A stretch of DNA of 16,194 bases from NCBI GenBank assembly GCA_947482805.1, contig CANKLK010000037.1:1-16194 (forward strand), read 5' to 3'. Position 1 is the stretch's first letter, and the number at the start of each line of letters is the position of its first letter. Below are positions 14,908-16,194 of the stretch, in pieces. The notes under the pieces were generated by a model. It was not told the origin of the DNA, did not search any database, and was given only the letters and a program-made list of their open reading frames with translations. The position numbers were made by a program, and so were the translations under genes. The stretch comes from Flavobacteriaceae bacterium. GTDB lineage: Bacteria > Bacteroidota > Bacteroidia > Flavobacteriales > Flavobacteriaceae.

Positions 14908-15726
14908 TTATTTGAAGGTAACTCCAAACTTTAAAGCTTCCGCTTTTGCTTCTGGAACTAACCTTCTTAAATTAGCTATTCTTGTTTCGTCAGATGGATG
15001 TGTACTCATGAATTCCGGTGGTTTATTTCCTCCTGAAGCTGTTGCCATTCTTGACCAAAACACTACTGATTGTTCCGGATTGTAACCCGCTATTGCCATA
15101 AGAGTTAATCCAATTTTATCAGCTTCACTTTCGTGGCTTCTATTAAATGGTAACATTCCTCCAAATTGAGTTACAGCACCATATGCAGTCATTGCTATTT
15201 GCTGGGTTTCGGTACTTTTACTACCTGTAGCTGCAGCAACACCAACGGCACCAAGTTGTTGCAACATTCCTGCACTCATTCTTTGCTGACCATGATTAGC
15301 CAATGCATGTGCTACTTCGTGACCCATTACAGTAGCCAAACCATCATCGTCTTTTGTAATAGGAAGAATTCCTGAGTAGACTACTATTTTTCCACCTGGC
15401 ATACACCAAGCGTTTACTTCTTTACTTTCAACTAATTTGTATTCCCACTGATAATCTTTCAGATAGCCTTTATAACCATTTGCATTCAACCATTTCTCAG
15501 CAGCATTTTTTATTTTGATCCCAATGTTTTCAACTTTTTCTGCATCAGAGGTCCCTGATATAACTTTGTTCTCTTTAAGAAATTGCCCATATTGAGCAAA
15601 TGCCGATGGCAATATTTCGCTATTGGGAACTAAGGCTAACGTATTTTTTCCTGTGAATGGATTTTTAGTACATGATATAACTAGGGCTATTATCAAGATG
15701 CCACAAAATAAAATTCTATTTTTCAT
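14908..15726 (-). CDS. M48-family zinc metalloprotease lipoprotein (LoiP/YggG-like)
   Basis: This is a 272-residue envelope lipoprotein: the signal sequence ends in VISC with Cys19 as the lipidation site. The peptidase domain has the zinc-binding HEVAH motif (His136, Glu137, His140) and the downstream ESEAD (Glu199-Asp203), whose first glutamate is the expected third zinc ligand. NAWCMPGGKIVVYSGIL precedes the active site, and THPSDETRIANLRRL follows near the C-terminus; both are classic for the M48 proteases that act on envelope proteins (E. coli LoiP/YggG and BepA relatives). No transmembrane segments or TPR repeats are present, unlike HtpX or BepA. The expected role is quality control of periplasmic or outer-membrane proteins; the particular substrate is unknown. 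ATG 15726 sits just after a TAAATTTG promoter box. All catalytic residues appear intact. Confidence 0.93.
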   Translation of the reverse strand: MKNRILFCGILIIALVISCTKNPFTGKNTLALVPNSEILPSAFAQYGQFLKENKVISGTSDAEKVENIGIKIKNAAEKWLNANGYKGYLKDYQWEYKLVESKEVNAWCMPGGKIVVYSGILPITKDDDGLATVMGHEVAHALANHGQQRMSAGMLQQLGAVGVAAATGSKSTETQQIAMTAYGAVTQFGGMLPFNRSHESEADKIGLTLMAIAGYNPEQSVVFWSRMATASGGNKPPEFMSTHPSDETRIANLRRLVPEAKAEALKFGVTFK

Positions 15727-15746
15727 ACTATACTTTTTATTAGAAA

Positions 15747-15754
15747 CAAATTTA
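15747..15754 (-). promoter_or_regulatory. Predicted promoter of the M48 protease gene, -7 element TAAATTTG
   Basis: On the minus strand TAAATTTG matches TAnnTTTG exactly, 20 bp before the ATG, implying a leader of about 14 nt. No clear TTG is present at the -33 position. Confidence 0.45.
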
Positions 15755-15928
15755 GGATTTTTTATACCTCTATAATATGTAATTCTGTAATATCTTTAAA
15801 TAATATGAATGTGTTGTCGTCGTTTAATTTTATTTAATCCAAAAAAAGCCTGCCTGCCGGTTTACCTGCCTAGACAGGACAGCGAACCGAGGAGTTTCGC
15901 CCGAACAATCTGCACCTATAAAAAACAA

Positions 15929-15957
15929 GGAAGCCTGTGCAATCGGACAGGCTTTCC
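15929..15957 (-). terminator. Second hairpin plus T-tract downstream of 5S
   Basis: AAGCCTGT (15931-15938) pairs with ACAGGCTT (15947-15954), extended by GG/CC at the base with one bulge. On the minus strand it is followed by TTGTTTTTTATAGG. It is probably a back-up terminator of the rRNA operon. Confidence 0.6.
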
Positions 15958-16010
15958 ACTAAAAAAAGGCAGCGGATCGACCGAAAGGACACGTTGCACC
16001 TATAAAAAAA

Positions 16011-16039
16011 GAAACCCTTCATCAAAGATGAAGGGTTTC
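16011..16039 (-). terminator. Main Rho-independent terminator of the rRNA operon
   Basis: GAAACCCTTCAT (16011-16022) pairs perfectly with ATGAAGGGTTTC (16028-16039), a 12-bp stem with loop CAAAG. On the minus strand it is followed by TTTTTTTATAGG. It begins about 7 bp after the 5S 3' end. Confidence 0.9.
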
Positions 16040-16045
16040 ATAAAA

Positions 16046-16152
<107 letters not shown>

Positions 16153-16161
16153 AAGTTTTAA

Positions 16162-16187
16162 GTCATAAAGTCAAAGGTCATAAAGTC
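16162..16187. repeat. Short direct repeats in the 23S-5S spacer
   Basis: GTCATAAAGTC occurs at 16162-16172 and 16177-16187 (period 15 bp), and a partial third copy GTCGTAAAG begins at 16185. It lies just upstream of 5S on the transcribed strand. Its role is unknown; it may be replication slippage in the spacer. Confidence 0.6.
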
Positions 16188-16194
16188 GTAAAGA

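Overview
The window looks like the chromosome of a Flavobacterium or close relative (Bacteroidota, Flavobacteriaceae). The DNA is AT-rich. Promoters fit the Bacteroidota consensus TTG-N17..23-TAnnTTTG, and start codons lack Shine-Dalgarno sequences. There is a type IX secretion (T9SS) gene, porQ, and a secreted enzyme carrying a T9SS C-terminal sorting domain. The protein content is mostly conserved housekeeping.

Layout. On the plus strand, the 3' part of a bestrophin-type channel gene (2-364) is followed by pheT (554-2977). A bidirectional hairpin separates pheT from a long minus-strand series. In transcription order from the right this series is a UMF1-family MFS transporter (13407-12115), a two-domain lipoprotein (12068-11175), lon (10961-8511), porQ (8379-7351), cmk (7306-6617), a nucleoside:H+ symporter-like permease (6509-5256) and rpsA (4902-3127). 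Most of these have their own promoter or terminator; only porQ-cmk (44 bp gap) looks like a tight operon. A plus-strand secreted serine hydrolase with a T9SS sorting domain (13555-14865) diverges from the MFS gene. It converges on an M48 metalloprotease lipoprotein (15726-14908, minus). The right edge holds a 5S rRNA on the minus strand, the end of an rRNA operon whose 23S lies outside the window.

How the genes relate. pheT, rpsA and 5S serve translation; lon and the M48 protease serve protein quality control in cytoplasm and envelope. PorQ belongs to the T9SS machinery that would export the serine hydrolase. The permease and cmk could cooperate in nucleoside salvage. Nothing here forms an obvious defence or biosynthetic island.

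The least explained material is intergenic: (i) an array of terminator-like modules downstream of 5S, whose flanking boxes are identical while the hairpin arms differ; (ii) a 100-bp structured element bounded by a perfect 9-bp inverted repeat between rpsA and the permease; (iii) a near-palindrome filling the spacer of the predicted permease promoter, next to two perfect palindromes; (iv) two TAAAATCGATA repeats exactly 30 bp apart upstream of lon; and (v) a long rpsA leader with a dyad at the predicted transcription start. Motif readings are direct; functional roles for these are inference.
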